64,000 nucleotides of DNA, taken from the NCBI GenBank assembly GCA_022701365.1, contig JAKUHH010000100.1:1-64000 (forward strand), in the 5' to 3' direction. Position 1 is the first letter of the stretch. Every line of letters begins with the position of its first letter. The notes under the pieces are model-generated. The model worked only from the letters and a program-made list of their open reading frames with translations, ran no database searches and was not told the origin of the DNA. Positions 32,801-42,728 of this stretch are shown piece after piece. This DNA comes from Mycocentrospora acerina. Taxonomy: Eukaryota; Ascomycota; Dothideomycetes; Pleosporales. A program made the translations under genes and the position numbers.

Positions 32801-35434
32801 GGCCTGAATGATGTGATTTTTGGAACCACAGTTACCGGTCGTGGTTGTCCAGTATATGGTATTGAAGACATAATGGGACCTACCATTGCCACGGTGCCAG
32901 TCCGTGTGGATTTCAAGACTAAGCAAACAGTCAAAAACTTTCTGGACACGCTGCAGAGCCAAGCTATGGCGATGCTACCGTTCGAACACGAGGGACTTCA
33001 AAATATTGGGCGGATGAGTCAGTTCTGCCGAGATGCTTGCCAATTCCAAGCCTATTTGGTGGTTCAGCAAGATTATCCTGGGTACTCGGACCCTGGAACT
33101 CTGGGAGAGTGGCGACAAGACTTGGACCGTGCTGGCCTGAGTACGTATCCCATCGTGATGGAGTGCTACGTACGTGAGGACAGTGTAGAAATTCGGACAA
33201 GCTTCAATTCAGAGGCAGTATCGGAGAGCGAGATGGAAGGAGTTCTGGATTATTATTTCCATATCCTGGAGAACCTACTGGAATCAGGTGCCTCTCATAG
33301 GAAGCTTCACGATACCGTCGTCATTCCCGAAATGGATTTAAAGCAGCTGTGGGGAATGAATAGTACAGTATCGCAACTCGTCGAATTCAGGAATCAGCTA
33401 CAGGAAATTGATCGGAAACTGGCGTATCTCATCGAGGAATCACTCAACGGGGGCGGCAGCGAAACAATAACCGAGGGTACAAAAGCTTTAGCTCTTCGGC
33501 TGGACGGCACCCAAGTCCAATTAAACGGCCCGCCCGTGGATCTTGGAGACATTGAATATCAGATTGGCAGTTGCTTCGGTAACATTGTGCAGGTAGTTGC
33601 TGATTTTGTCACTTTCCTCGATGGCGAGCGAGCACTTGTGGCCTTTGTCCTTCTCCAGAGTAGTGATGGAGAGTCAACCGATGGAGCACCGTCACTCCAG
33701 ATCATCACAAGCAACGAAATTCCTGACTCAATTTCGAAACGAATGCCGCAGCATCTGGTACCAGCTGTGTTCTTTTCAATTCAGAGCGTCCCCCGCACGA
33801 TTACAGGAAATGTCGACCGCCAGCTTCTTCGAGAAGTAGCCGGAAAATTGAAACTATGCAAGCTCAAGACACAACAAGAAGACGCTTCGCGTCCACCCAG
33901 TAAGGAAGAAAGAGAACTCTTGCAGATTTGGGCCAATGTTCTCGAGCTCGAACCATCTACGATCGGCGTAAACGACAGCTTTTTCCAGTTAGGAGGCGAC
34001 TCTGTTTCAGCCATGAAAGTCGCTGCTGCCGCTCGCACCTTCGGTCGAAGTATATCTGCATCCGGCATTCTTAAATACCCCACCATCGCCCAACAAATTG
34101 CAAACACTTCAATCCAAAAGGATCCGGGGCTAGTTCTCACAACGCCAAAGCCTCATGAGTTGGTTCATGACTGCCAAAGAGAAGAAATTATGCAATCCCT
34201 TGCAAAGAAAGAATTAGAAGGCGATGTAATTGATATCTTGCCAACAACTGATTTCCAAAGCAAGATCGTCATGGACGCAATTCGTAACCCAGAGTCTGCA
34301 TTGAACTACATCTACGTGGACCTTGGACATTCGGTCAACCTCGAAAACCTCCAAAATGCCTGCAACGCTCTTGTGGACAAGATAGAAGTTTTCCGGACGG
34401 TATTCGTGCTCGCACAGGGCAAAGCGTGGCAGGTCGTCCTGAAGAGATTTTCAGCCGTGTTGTCCAAATTCGAGGTTCAAGATGACAGCTTTGCCGAGAT
34501 CTACGGCAGGATACGCTCAGGGCCTCGCTTGTTCGATGTTCCTACTCTGACATTCAATTTGGCTCAGGCTCCGGGCCTGGGGTACAGACTAGTCATTGGC
34601 ATATCGCACGCTCAATACGACGGTCTTTCTGTGCCCATGATCTTGAGGGTACTTGAAGCTGCGTATCAAAAAGACCAGATACCTTCTCCCATTGCGTTTT
34701 CTGCGTACTCTAAGCTACAATTGAGGCTACGTGACTCGTCAGTTGGCTACTGGAAGGATCTGCTCAAGAACTCTCATCTCAATCAGGGCATGCTATGTTA
34801 CTTGCCAAGCCCTTTTCCAGCAAATGGACCACAGATAATTGAAGGGAGCAAGATCATGCCCTTACCAGCCATACCCGAGGGCATCACTGTGGCTCTCCTG
34901 GCCAACATGGCTTGGGCTTTGCTTTTGCACAATATCACCGGAGATAAAGACATAGTTTATGTCACTCTGGTGTCCGGGCGCTCTGCACCAATCCGCGATA
35001 TTCAAAACATCGTGGGTCCATGTATCAGTCTGGTTCCAGTACGACTAGCCTTTTCAGAATCGTGGACCGTATCGCGCCAGATTGCGTGCCTCCAGACTCA
35101 GTTTTCTTCCCTCGACCAAGGCGATACAATGGGCATTGATGAAATCCACCAAAATTGCGCTCACTGGTCTCCCATGTCGACTTTCGACTCGATATTCTTC
35201 CATCAAAATGTGGACGAAAGATACGAATGCCAACTCATGGGGCACCGGAGGAAGGTGGAGATACATATGAACCCTTCAGCCACAGTTCCGAGAACCACGG
35301 TTACTTCGTACCAAGAGGACAGGAGTTTGAAGGTCAAAGTCCTGACGACAAGTCACTTGATGACAACGGACGGAGTCGCGGCACTGCTTGATAGGTTCTC
35401 TGATATTTTCTCGATCGTCTGCGCGAATTTATAG
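26849..35434 (+). CDS. Nonribosomal peptide synthetase, A-T-C-A-T-C-dA-T-C
   Basis: The 2861 aa single-exon protein starts at the ATG at 26849; the longer frame begins with GTG. Domains: A1 (LFTSGTTGIPKG about 175, GPTE about 309, SGKADR about 522), T1 (FFELGGDS about 585), C1 (HHCLYDG about 788), A2 (LFTSGSTGEPKG about 1250, GPTE about 1384, AGKVDR about 1609), T2 (FFELGGNS about 1669), C2 (HHSLYDG about 1875), remnant A (about 2164-2330), T3 (FFQLGGDS about 2378), C3 (SHAQYDGLS about 2586). The remnant A keeps only its first residues and C-terminal subdomain, and the A10 lysine is Asn (TGNVDR). By eye, specificity residues are D-T-D-E-V-G-T-V-E for A1 and D-V-D-G-M-W-L-I-I for A2, with no clear match. 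Modules 1 and 2 are visibly duplicated. C3 fits fungal macrocyclising C domains. There is no N-terminal C domain to take an acyl group. Confidence 0.95.
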   Translation: MQEMESASVSDLQQIWTWNKTVPATFDELLHRLFSKRADEIPNALAVDAWDRKFTYAELNRASGQLAGRLVKAGVGPEVLVPLCFEKSAWAIVSMLAVLKAGGAFVPLDPSQPSARRQKIIELARGPVALVSASNAGIITGDDQEVLVVEPSQFDDQEGVSDSLPSMSADCAAYVLFTSGTTGIPKGVVMDHRAVTSSQIHRRTLKGYTEGCRVFQFSSYTFDTCIDEIFMTLGNGGCVCVPSDDARMNGLASAIRNMAVELLEVTPTVGRLIVPSEVPSVKTIVFGGEYMSQLDFAPWKERARVVNTYGPTECCVECVISDVTSETTPGLIGKAAGSSLWIVTPDDHNRLAPIGTVGELLVEGPALSRGYLNDPQNTAASFVQDPDWLLGGTTGFPGRHGRLYKTGDLVKYASNGSLIYVGRKDTQVKMNGQRLELGEVESHVSKLVPEGTHVIADILSYPDGNQALAAFIRFPDERAPENDTTLEMLPGASDLQSKLFQAVPRYMVPTVFFKSRKFPTTLSGKADRNLLRESAIDLKPIDSSLENGTSNHGVLRPISSRERKLQQIWATVLKLCPSRIGANDSFFELGGDSIAAIKVAGLARKRGIKVAVADIFKNPRLCDLAAKSTTKSTKTKEISVPPFSLLEDGQLLRNRVAAAYQLDQSTIQDLLPCTPLQEGLLSLTNRDNGEYMIQKVLHISDGIDAERFCMAWEASIELLPILRTRMFLASGYDGILQGIIREGVHWTKTDHLNDYLKLDKAQPMGLGDSLARYALVDNGDDRWFVWTIHHCLYDGWTMPRMLAMVERAYQGLSQGQPDTFSTFVKSFLKRNVQESQDFWKSYLAEAQVTRLPRRALRTGPIHERGLMEKKYAMAFENKRSYVPSTIIRAALGVVLSQLTGSDDVIFGTTVSGRYYSLDNIEDIMGPTIATIPIRLRTEDAKSIGELLDTVQEQATTMMPYEHEGLQNIGSLSQSCHDACRFETYLIVQQQEDTSSFESGSLGQWQGESGTRNGFSTYPLMIECYLQEDGINIQADFDQEIISRLEMDGIIDRFHHVLKQLLQADSSQKLHDLKSASMSDVRQILAWNEDVPQPFKQLLHNLFRKMANETPEAMAINAWDGTFTYSELDEASSHLAQILMLSGVKQETMVPMFFEHSKWAVVAMLAVLKAGGVFVPLDPHQPALRRESLLKQAYGPIIITSTLYADLVYASERGIIVVEASLFEFAHPKADTPQDSGMSTDINPECAAYILFTSGSTGEPKGVVMLHQAVSTSLTRRTKTQGFGPKSRVLQFASYTFDVMIDEIFMTILSGGCVCIPSNEARMSDLSGAIRDLGINTIGLTPTVARQIEPKDVPGVTTVMLWGESASRTDLVRWGRLRNIWLLYGPTEACIICTHFTVDADNLPYAKMIGKAVGARTWVVNAGDHDQLVPIGAVGELLIEGPGLARGYLNNDEKTQASFIYDPEFLRYDKNYSQERHGRRRLYKTGDLVRYDISGALVYLGRKDDAQVKLNGQRVELGEVEFQLARSIPNANHIVADIVTLSGGQRLLAAFIKFHGEDLTPAAHAESPRSVNLQIIIEKVDIENEISKRLPRNMIPSVLFAVENIPRSLAGKVDRKRLREAAATFTISDLNQKHAQERITRPLSDTERRMRQIWADILKLDVSAISVTDNFFELGGNSVTAMIVASQARRQAMEITIVDILRSPRICDLAVNSKSSVLRKDTTIPPFSLLEPTNHEQIFQEITAVHALSPDLIEDLLPCSPLQEGLLSLTNLGGDYVFQRVLQISENVETNELCKAWEAVVHELPILRTRFFMVAQHDIIQAVLKQGIDWVQAVNLEEYLKSDIANPMGLGDPLSRYAIITSSESAKERWFVWTIHHSLYDGWVLPRILDMVERAYNGRSLGKSINFGHFIKHFLERDKVKAGEFWRSYLADLPTPPQLLKCGQKTEPAHRGFLQKERALRLETRDHVPSTFIRAAMGVTLGKITGLNDVIFGTTVTGRGCPVYGIEDIMGPTIATVPVRVDFKTKQTVKNFLDTLQSQAMAMLPFEHEGLQNIGRMSQFCRDACQFQAYLVVQQDYPGYSDPGTLGEWRQDLDRAGLSTYPIVMECYVREDSVEIRTSFNSEAVSESEMEGVLDYYFHILENLLESGASHRKLHDTVVIPEMDLKQLWGMNSTVSQLVEFRNQLQEIDRKLAYLIEESLNGGGSETITEGTKALALRLDGTQVQLNGPPVDLGDIEYQIGSCFGNIVQVVADFVTFLDGERALVAFVLLQSSDGESTDGAPSLQIITSNEIPDSISKRMPQHLVPAVFFSIQSVPRTITGNVDRQLLREVAGKLKLCKLKTQQEDASRPPSKEERELLQIWANVLELEPSTIGVNDSFFQLGGDSVSAMKVAAAARTFGRSISASGILKYPTIAQQIANTSIQKDPGLVLTTPKPHELVHDCQREEIMQSLAKKELEGDVIDILPTTDFQSKIVMDAIRNPESALNYIYVDLGHSVNLENLQNACNALVDKIEVFRTVFVLAQGKAWQVVLKRFSAVLSKFEVQDDSFAEIYGRIRSGPRLFDVPTLTFNLAQAPGLGYRLVIGISHAQYDGLSVPMILRVLEAAYQKDQIPSPIAFSAYSKLQLRLRDSSVGYWKDLLKNSHLNQGMLCYLPSPFPANGPQIIEGSKIMPLPAIPEGITVALLANMAWALLLHNITGDKDIVYVTLVSGRSAPIRDIQNIVGPCISLVPVRLAFSESWTVSRQIACLQTQFSSLDQGDTMGIDEIHQNCAHWSPMSTFDSIFFHQNVDERYECQLMGHRRKVEIHMNPSATVPRTTVTSYQEDRSLKVKVLTTSHLMTTDGVAALLDRFSDIFSIVCANL

Positions 35435-36604
35435 AAGCACGTTGTTTCATACATGGAACAGAGAAAGAGAACAAAGGATAAAGTTGATTAAATAGCTACT
35501 AATAGAACCTGTTGCAAAATTTAGAATAAGATAGTATGGATAAACCCTATATCAGTATGCAACTTTTTTATCTCTAAAATTAAAGTCGGCGCATACTGTC
35601 TATGCGTCACATAATGCACATTTTTACGTGATATGTAATTACTAAAATCCCTAACGTACCATGTTCATGCGCGTGATGCGCCAGAACGAGTCAAATTTTA
35701 ACATGCTACAACTACACTGAAATAAAACACATTAAAGGCTGCAATCAAAGCTATTAAAGCGCTAGAATTAGGAGAATTTATTAATATGTAGATGTAGCAA
35801 AAAGATTTAGTAATGTGAATTATATATTTATCTAACAGTTAACCACCTCTGTGCAGCCTTATTTTATTAAGTTAATAAATTAATATGTTAATAAAAGCTT
35901 AAGTAACAGAAAGAATGTGAGTTCAGAAGATTTATTAAGAAGTATATTATGAAAGGATTAATTCTTTCATAAAAGAGAGTTTTAATTTAAAGATGTGTAG
36001 CTTAAGAGACTTTTCTTTTTCTTTTTTTTAATACTGTATTAATCTGTCTAAATAGTTAAACTTAATGCAAGAATGCTAATGCAGATGTTAGTCTATAAGG
36101 CCTCATATTTCCTCTTAGACTAAGCTCTCTTTGCTAGAGCCCTTAAAGCTTTAGAAAACAGTTGTAGTAATTATACAATATAGCGTTACTAAATAAAGAG
36201 TTTTAAAATGGATCTCTGTTATTATACTAAGCCTTTAGGTTAAAACTCTTGCAGCAAGCAGCTATTTTGCTTTTACTTTCTGTTTTATGTAAAAACAATA
36301 TTAAAGCTAGTTACTTTACTTTATATTACTAAAAACAGTCATTATAAGCTTGCTTATCTCTTTTTATAAGTTTTCTTTTTCTTTTTTAGAGTGTTTGTAG
36401 TGTAAGATTAATTGCAAAGTTACTTGCAATTAAATTTTAGCTAATTAATTATGCTCCTTTATTAAATTTACTTCTAGCTTTAGAGAATAACTTAAAAATC
36501 TATTTCCTAGCTCAAGCTAGTAGTAAGCTACTTACATTTGCTTAAAAAAAACTAAAAGCTTAACTTTTAGTAAAATTTTAAATTGCCTTTAAATATTTCT
36601 TCTA
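35435..36604. repeat. AT-rich mutated repeat downstream of the NRPS
   Basis: No gene. From about 35700 to 36600 the sequence is a mutated dispersed repeat related, in inverted orientation, to about 6300-7450. A better-preserved relative starts near 61320 (AGGCCTTTAGGTCAAGGCTC and GCAGCAGGCAGCTAT). Poly-T/poly-A tracts and loss of G+C suggest RIP. Confidence 0.55.
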
Positions 36605-36739
36605 AAAAACACCAACTTTGCCTTCTTCAGCGCGTCTGTTCTGACGCCTGCGGCATCAATATTTCATCAGATACTATCTCAACACACATCAGACAGTCTC
36701 TCCTCCAATTTCTAGAGCCTTAGGGCCTAGGGTGGTGGT

Positions 36740-38500
36740 TTGCAGCTAGGTTGCAATTTACAATACTGCAACGCTGAATTTTCAATGTTCAGCGCTCAGA
36801 CCATGACTACACCAGAACGTCAAGAGGCTAGAGATAGCCCTCCTGCTAACACGAGAAATAGACCCCAACCACCTAATTTCCAATTTCCTAGAAATAGTGC
36901 TAGGGCTAGTCCTAGCCCTAGCCCTAGCCTTAGACCTAATACTAGAACAGCTAACCCCTATTCTATACTCTACTCAGACAAGGAGGAGATAGAAGAGAGT
37001 GAAGATGAGCTAGCGTTTAACATTAATGTAGAACAAGAGCCTAGAGCCTTAAATAAACAAACAACAGAGCAACGCTCACTAAAAAAGACAGTTCAGAAAA
37101 GGCTATCTATCCAGATAAGCACTGCTGAGCAGAAAGAGAGGTGGGAATACCTAATTAAACAAGGTATAAAAGCTTTTTAAGATGCACTACTTCTTAGTGC
37201 AGACAACAACACAAGAGTAGCAACAAAAGAGCTGCTAGCACAAGCAGAAGCAGTAGTAGAAGGCAGGCTTATCTGTAACTACGCTGCTACTCAAGAGCTA
37301 GTAAGAGATGTAAAAGCTATTCAAATTCAACTGCAACAACAACACAAAAACACCACAAACTAACACTAAAAAAACACAGAAAACACAGCAAATAACAACA
37401 AAAACAACACAAAATCATGGGCTCAAGTAGCAGGCACAGACTCTACTTTTGCTACTAACAGCAACAACAGCAACAAAAATACTCAAAACACTCAAAAAAC
37501 CCAAAAAACAAAAAAACAACACTTGCAAGCCGCTCTAGAGCAGCAGAAGCAAAAAGAGCTAATCTTGCTTACAAACCAAGATTTTCAACGCAGCTTAAAT
37601 GTACTGCAGCAGAGAGACGCTATAAACACTGCTCTAGCTGCTATTACAAACAAAGCTCCTGTAGTAGCTAGGATTAGCTATACTACAAACAATAACATTG
37701 TTATTACAATAACAGACGCCTACAACGCTGATTTTTTGCTTCAAAATCAGGATAGCTGGATTTCTAGCCTCCTATTCTAACACTAAAACATCCAGAAATC
37801 AGAAAGCTGGATTTAAGTAGTAGCTCACTACGTCTATGCACATAATAAGTTTATACTAAACCCAGCTCTTCTAAAACAGAAATAGAAACATTTAATAATG
37901 TTACTATACAAGGCAACCCTAGGTAGCTAACACCTATAGCAAAACTAAAAAAACTAAGCAGTGTTGCTCCTAATAAGAGATATAGCTCTATTGTTTTTGC
38001 AGTTAAAAATCAACAAGAGTGCAACGCACTACTTGCTAGAAAATTACTAGCTATTGCAGGAGAAAGAGCTAAAATTGTAGCTTACAAAACACCTAGCATA
38101 GCTAAGCTCTGCTTAAATTGCTACAAGCAAGGGCACACAAAAGATAGCTGCAAAGAAATAGGCTGCAAATACTGCAGCTTAGAGCACTATACAAAAGACC
38201 ACACTAGCTGCAAAGACTGCAGCACAACAGGCAGCCTATGTCAACACCAATCTCCTATCTGCAGAAACTGCAAAGGAGAGCATATAGCAACAAGCTATAG
38301 GTGTAGTTATAGGCTATCTAAAAACACACAAAAAACAGAAACTGCAGAGATCAACACTACTGCTAGTACTAGTACTAGTACTACTACTACTACTACTAGC
38401 CCTAGTGCTAACACTGCTGCTAATGCTACTGCTAATGCTGCTGCAAGAAATAGCAATAGCAATAGCAACAACACTACTACTCCTCTAGTAAACACACTAT
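36740..38500 (+). pseudogene. LINE ORF1 (gag-like, CCHC knuckles), broken
   Basis: Open segments at 36740-37180 and 37523-37780 are rich in Gln, Asn, Thr and Ser. At about 38109-38310 cysteine/histidine clusters follow the zinc-knuckle pattern: CLNCYKQGHTKDSC, then CKYCSLEHYTKDHTSC, then CRNCKGEH. This is an RNA-binding gag-like protein of the LINE, interrupted by TAG and TAA codons and tracts of repeated CAA/ACA. Confidence 0.7.
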
Positions 38501-38573
38501 GAGTACACAAAAAAACGCTTATTCTAGCACAGACATTTTAGATATTCCTCTATCTAAAAGATAAGGAGAAATT

Positions 38574-41500
38574 ATGTTTCTACAACACAACGTAGGAAAA
38601 CGCTAAGAAACTCAACAATCTCTCTTAGAAATAGCGTTTGCTAAAAAAGCAGACCTAATTCTAGTGCAAGAACCTAGCGTGTAGCTAGATAGACAGGGCA
38701 AGTAGTTCTCGCTGCAACACCCTGCCTATACTCTAGTTTTACTAGAAACTACTAGAAGGCCTAAAACTGCTATCTACGTCTATACTAAAACAAGCCTAAA
38801 GTATAGCTTAAGGCTAGATATAAGTAATAACGCAGATTTAACAGTTTTAGAAATAACAGGCTTAGCAGAATAATTTCTTCTGCTAAACCTTTATAATAAA
38901 AAAGAACTAGCAGTAGATTCTAAAACACAGTCTAATAGTCAAAAGACTGTAAAACAACTGCTCTTAAGCCTAGATTTAAAACAACCTTTTTTACTAGCAG
39001 GTGATTTTAATAGCCACCACGCGTGGTGGAACACTGCTATACAAAACCCTAATCTAGAGGCTAAGCAGCTAGTAGAGTGGTTAGAAAAGCATAATTATCA
39101 GCTGCTAAACACTAACTAGGAGCAAACGTTCTATAGGTCTAATCTTAGAGCAAAGTCAGTAATTAACCTAGCTTTTAGTGCAGGCTTTAGAAATAGCCCC
39201 TAGGAAAATTGGCAGAAGGGCAAGGACACTAGATCTGACCACATACTAATTAGCTACTCTGCTATTTCTTTAAACACACAACAAGAGTATGTAAATCCTA
39301 TTTTAGACCTACCTTATGCTTTAGAAAAGGCAGACTAGGAAATCTTTAATACAGAGATTGCTCTAAGATTTACTAAAAATAAAATACAACAAAAGCTTCT
39401 AGAAACAGAAGCTTTAACAAAACAACACCAACAACAGCTAAAGGATCTAGAAATACCAGCTAGCTTAACTAGGAAAATTAACAGTATAGCAGAGCTATTT
39501 ACTTCAACTATCCAAGCAGCAGCTAATAGAGCTATTCCTAAGCTAAAGCTAAGCGTAAGGTTAAAGCCTTAGTAGAGCAAAGAGCTAGCAAATTAGAGGA
39601 AACTCTATAGCAAAGCCTTGCAACGCTATCTCTTACGCCCTAGCTTAAAAAACAAAAAAAAAACAAATAAGCTACGCAATAGCTATTTAAAAAATATAAA
39701 AACAGCAAAAACAGAGCACTAGAATCTATTTCTGCAAAAAGCACAAGGAAAAGATGTTTTTAAAGCTTTTAACTACACAAAAGAAAGAACAGTTAGAACA
39801 GTCCCTCCTCTGCAATACACTGCAATAGGAGGAGAAACTCTAGTTGCAAAGGAGTTTAGTAAGCAGTGTGCTGCTTTTAGTACTACACTATTTTCTAGTC
39901 CACCTAGCTCTACAGTCTCTCTAGACTGGAACAACTACACACAAAACAAAGCCTGGGCCTGGCCTAAGAAACTAGACAAAATAGAGATCTATAACGCTAT
40001 TTTCTCTAGCTCTTAGAAAAAGGCTCCTAGCATAGACAAACTATCTTTTGCTATTTTACAAAAAGCTTATTAACAACAAACTCTAGAATTTGTATTACTA
40101 AATCAGATTCTGTTTGCTATAGGCTATCACCCTTAATGCTAGCGACAAGCAATAGGGGTTATATTACCTAAAGCAAATAAAAAGGACTACTTATAACCTA
40201 GTCTTATAGAGTTATTTCACTATTAAACTGCTTAGGCAAAGCATTTAAAAAGATGCTAGCTACAAGGCTTAGCTACCTAGCAGAAACAGGAGATCTCCTC
40301 TAGCCTACTCAAATAGGCGGCAGAAAGCAGAAATTAGCACTAGACGCTTGCCTCTTACTACAGTCAAAAGTAGAGGCAGGCTAGGCTAGTAAGAAGATTA
40401 CAGGCCTGCTATTTTTAGATGTTAAAGGAGCCTTTGACTACGTTGCTACTAATTAATTGCTAGCAATGTGTAAGAAATTAAGGCTGCCTTTAGTATTTAT
40501 TAAGTAGGTTAAGTATTTTCTAAGTAATAGATTTTTACAACTAAAATTCAACAACAATACACAAGCACTAGAGAGAATTAAGATAGGCATACCTCAAGGA
40601 TCTCCTATATTGCCTATCTTATTTCTAATCTATATTAGAGATATTTGCAAGCCTAGGCCTGCTACGTTTAATTTCTTATATCTAGATGATATTGCAGTAG
40701 GAGCAACAGCAGCAACAGCAGAAAGAGTAGTAGCAATACTAGAAAAAAACTGCTAAGGCTATGCTCTTAGAAGCAAAAGAAAGTGCTATTAAATTTGAAG
40801 TTTCTAAAACAGAGCTCTTATTTGCTAGCAAAAAAAGAATAGCAGAAACAGAGACTCTACTAATAGGAAATAAGACTATCTATCCTAGCTCTCTAGTTAG
40901 GTGGCTAGGCTTTTTTCTAGATAGAAAGCTCTCTTACAAACAACACATACAAAACAAGGTTGCTACAGCACAACAAGCCTTTTATAGCCTGCAGAGGCTA
41001 GGCAATACACAAAAAGGCCTTAGCGTGCAAGCAACTAGACTGCTATATATTTCTTGTGTTTAGTCTATTGCAGACTATAGCACGCAATTGTGGTAGAAAA
41101 AAGGAAACAAAGGACTGCTACGCTATCAACAAACAATGCAAAACACTGCATTAAGACAAATACTAGGTGCTTTTAAAGGATCTCCTATAATAGCACTAGA
41201 AATAGAAGCAGCAATCCTACCTTTAGAGATTAAAGTAGAAAAGCTGTGCCAGCAATATGCTTTAAGACTACTAGCGTTTAGTAGCAACCACCCTATTAGG
41301 AAAGCTATTAGCAGAGAAAAACAACAAAAAAACAGCAATACTACAAAACAAGCAAAAAACACAGAAAACACAGAAAATACAAAAAATCAAACTCAGCTTT
41401 GCAGGCTAGCTAGAAGAACAGAGAAACACTCTAATGTAGAGGAAATATCAATTCTACTAGCAAAGCCATGGAGCAAGCCTGCAGACTCTTACGCTACTAT

Positions 41501-41637
41501 CTATATTTCTAGAAATAACAAAGAGGAGACTGCAAAAGCTCACCAAAACTGGTTACAAAAAAACACAAAAAGCAACAACAAAAAAATCAGACAATCCTAG
41601 CTACTGCTGCTACTGCTAGAAATAGCAATAGCAATAG

Positions 41638-41681
<44 letters not shown>

Positions 41682-42196
41682 GGCTAGCTCAACCTATCTT
41701 GCTATACACAGACGGGTCAAAACAGGGAGAAGAGACTGCAGCAGGCTATTGTCAAATAGACTTGCTAAACCTTAACTACCTGCAAGCAAAAAGCTACAAC
41801 CTAGGACAAGGCCTAGAAATAATGGACGCTGAGCTATACGCTATTTTTAGAGCGTTAAGCAACTTAGTACTGCAAGAGCTTTTTGCAGAAACTATCTATA
41901 TTTTTGTAGACAGCTAAGCAGCCTTAAAAAGACTGCAAAGCACTGCATTAAAAGGAGGACAAAAAATCAGCTATCTAATTACTAGGCTTTGCAAAAGGCT
42001 AGTACAACAAGGAAATAGAGTAGATTTTGAGTGGATTCCAGGCCACCAAAAAATCAAAGGAAATAACCACGCTGACAGGCTAGCTAAGGCAGGCCTAAAG
42101 CACACAAAAACAGAAAAAGAAGAGGTTGCTACTACTTTAAGCTATCTAAATAGAAAGCTAAAAGAAGAAATAACCTTAGAGTGGCAAATAAGCTGG
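38574..42196 (+). pseudogene. LINE ORF2: endonuclease - reverse transcriptase - RNase H, broken
   Basis: It begins near MFLQHNVGKR. The endonuclease blocks are ADLILVQEPSV, FLLAGDFNSHHAWWN and SDHILISYS. The reverse transcriptase has LLFLDVKGAFDYV, GIPQGSPILPILF and FLYLDDIAV, with YLDD in place of the usual YADD. RNase H has LLYTDGSKQGEETAAGY, MDAELYAIFRAL and HADRLAKAG. At least fifteen in-frame stops, mainly TAG at positions where this family usually has Trp (for example FIK-stop-VKYFLS and SSS-stop-KKAPSIDKL), plus a frameshift near 40205, inactivate it. Confidence 0.85.
41636..41681. repeat. (CTA)n microsatellite within the LINE
   Basis: A run of about fifteen CTA/TAC trinucleotides sits in the linker just before the RNase H part. 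A shorter similar run is at about 38376-38396. Confidence 0.9.
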
Positions 42197-42656
42197 TGTT
42201 AAGATCTTGTTCTGTACTTGATCTTAGTGGTCGATGACCTTCTGATACTAGTACTAATGTAGAACAGGTTTAAGGTTGGTTCTTAGGGATAGAGTAAGTT
42301 TAAGGAAACAAGGTTAGTTTAATGCACGTATCTAGGATACACTGTAATTAAGGGTAAGAAGCAATAAGTAGATTAATTAACAAGGTTAAACACATTACTA
42401 TAAGGGTAGTGTTCCTATTATTTATATATATAATAGGGGAATCCTATAAGTCCCCTGCAAATTATAGTTATTAGTTAATACAGCTTACAATACTAGAAGT
42501 TAAGCTTACTTATTATGTGTCCTAGCTCACTCTGCCAAGAGTTAAGCCAGTCACGTGACTGCTCCTTACTAAAGGGCTTAGCCCGTACACTCCTTTGGTC
42601 AAGGGATTCGCACCCTTCTGGTTCTAGCCTGGGGGTCGTAGAACCTGATCGTAACA
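42197..42656 (+). mobile_element. Solo LTR, subfamily A, with 5-bp target duplication
   Basis: 460 bp from TGTTAAGATC to GATCGTAACA, flanked on both sides by GCTGG (42192-42196 and 42657-42661). It sits inside the LINE ORF2, so it inserted later and then lost its interior by LTR recombination. A sister copy is at 60792-61279. Confidence 0.9.
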
Positions 42657-42728
42657 GCTGGCAACAAGCTAAAGAAAAAGAGAGAGGCAAAAGCTATAAT
42701 AGTAATACTAAAGGGCAACCTAGGTTTA

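Larger units (their letters stand above)
36605..42728 (+). mobile_element. Tad-type non-LTR retrotransposon (LINE), interrupted
   Basis: The element has a 5' region matching the fragment at 3138, a gag-like ORF1 with zinc knuckles, then ORF2 with AP-type endonuclease, reverse transcriptase and RNase H. A solo LTR (42197-42656) splits the end of ORF2. The coding text resumes after it (QQAKEKERGKSYN) until another LTR at 42729. Many in-frame stops, mostly TAG, make this copy inactive. The 3' end is not defined. Confidence 0.85.
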
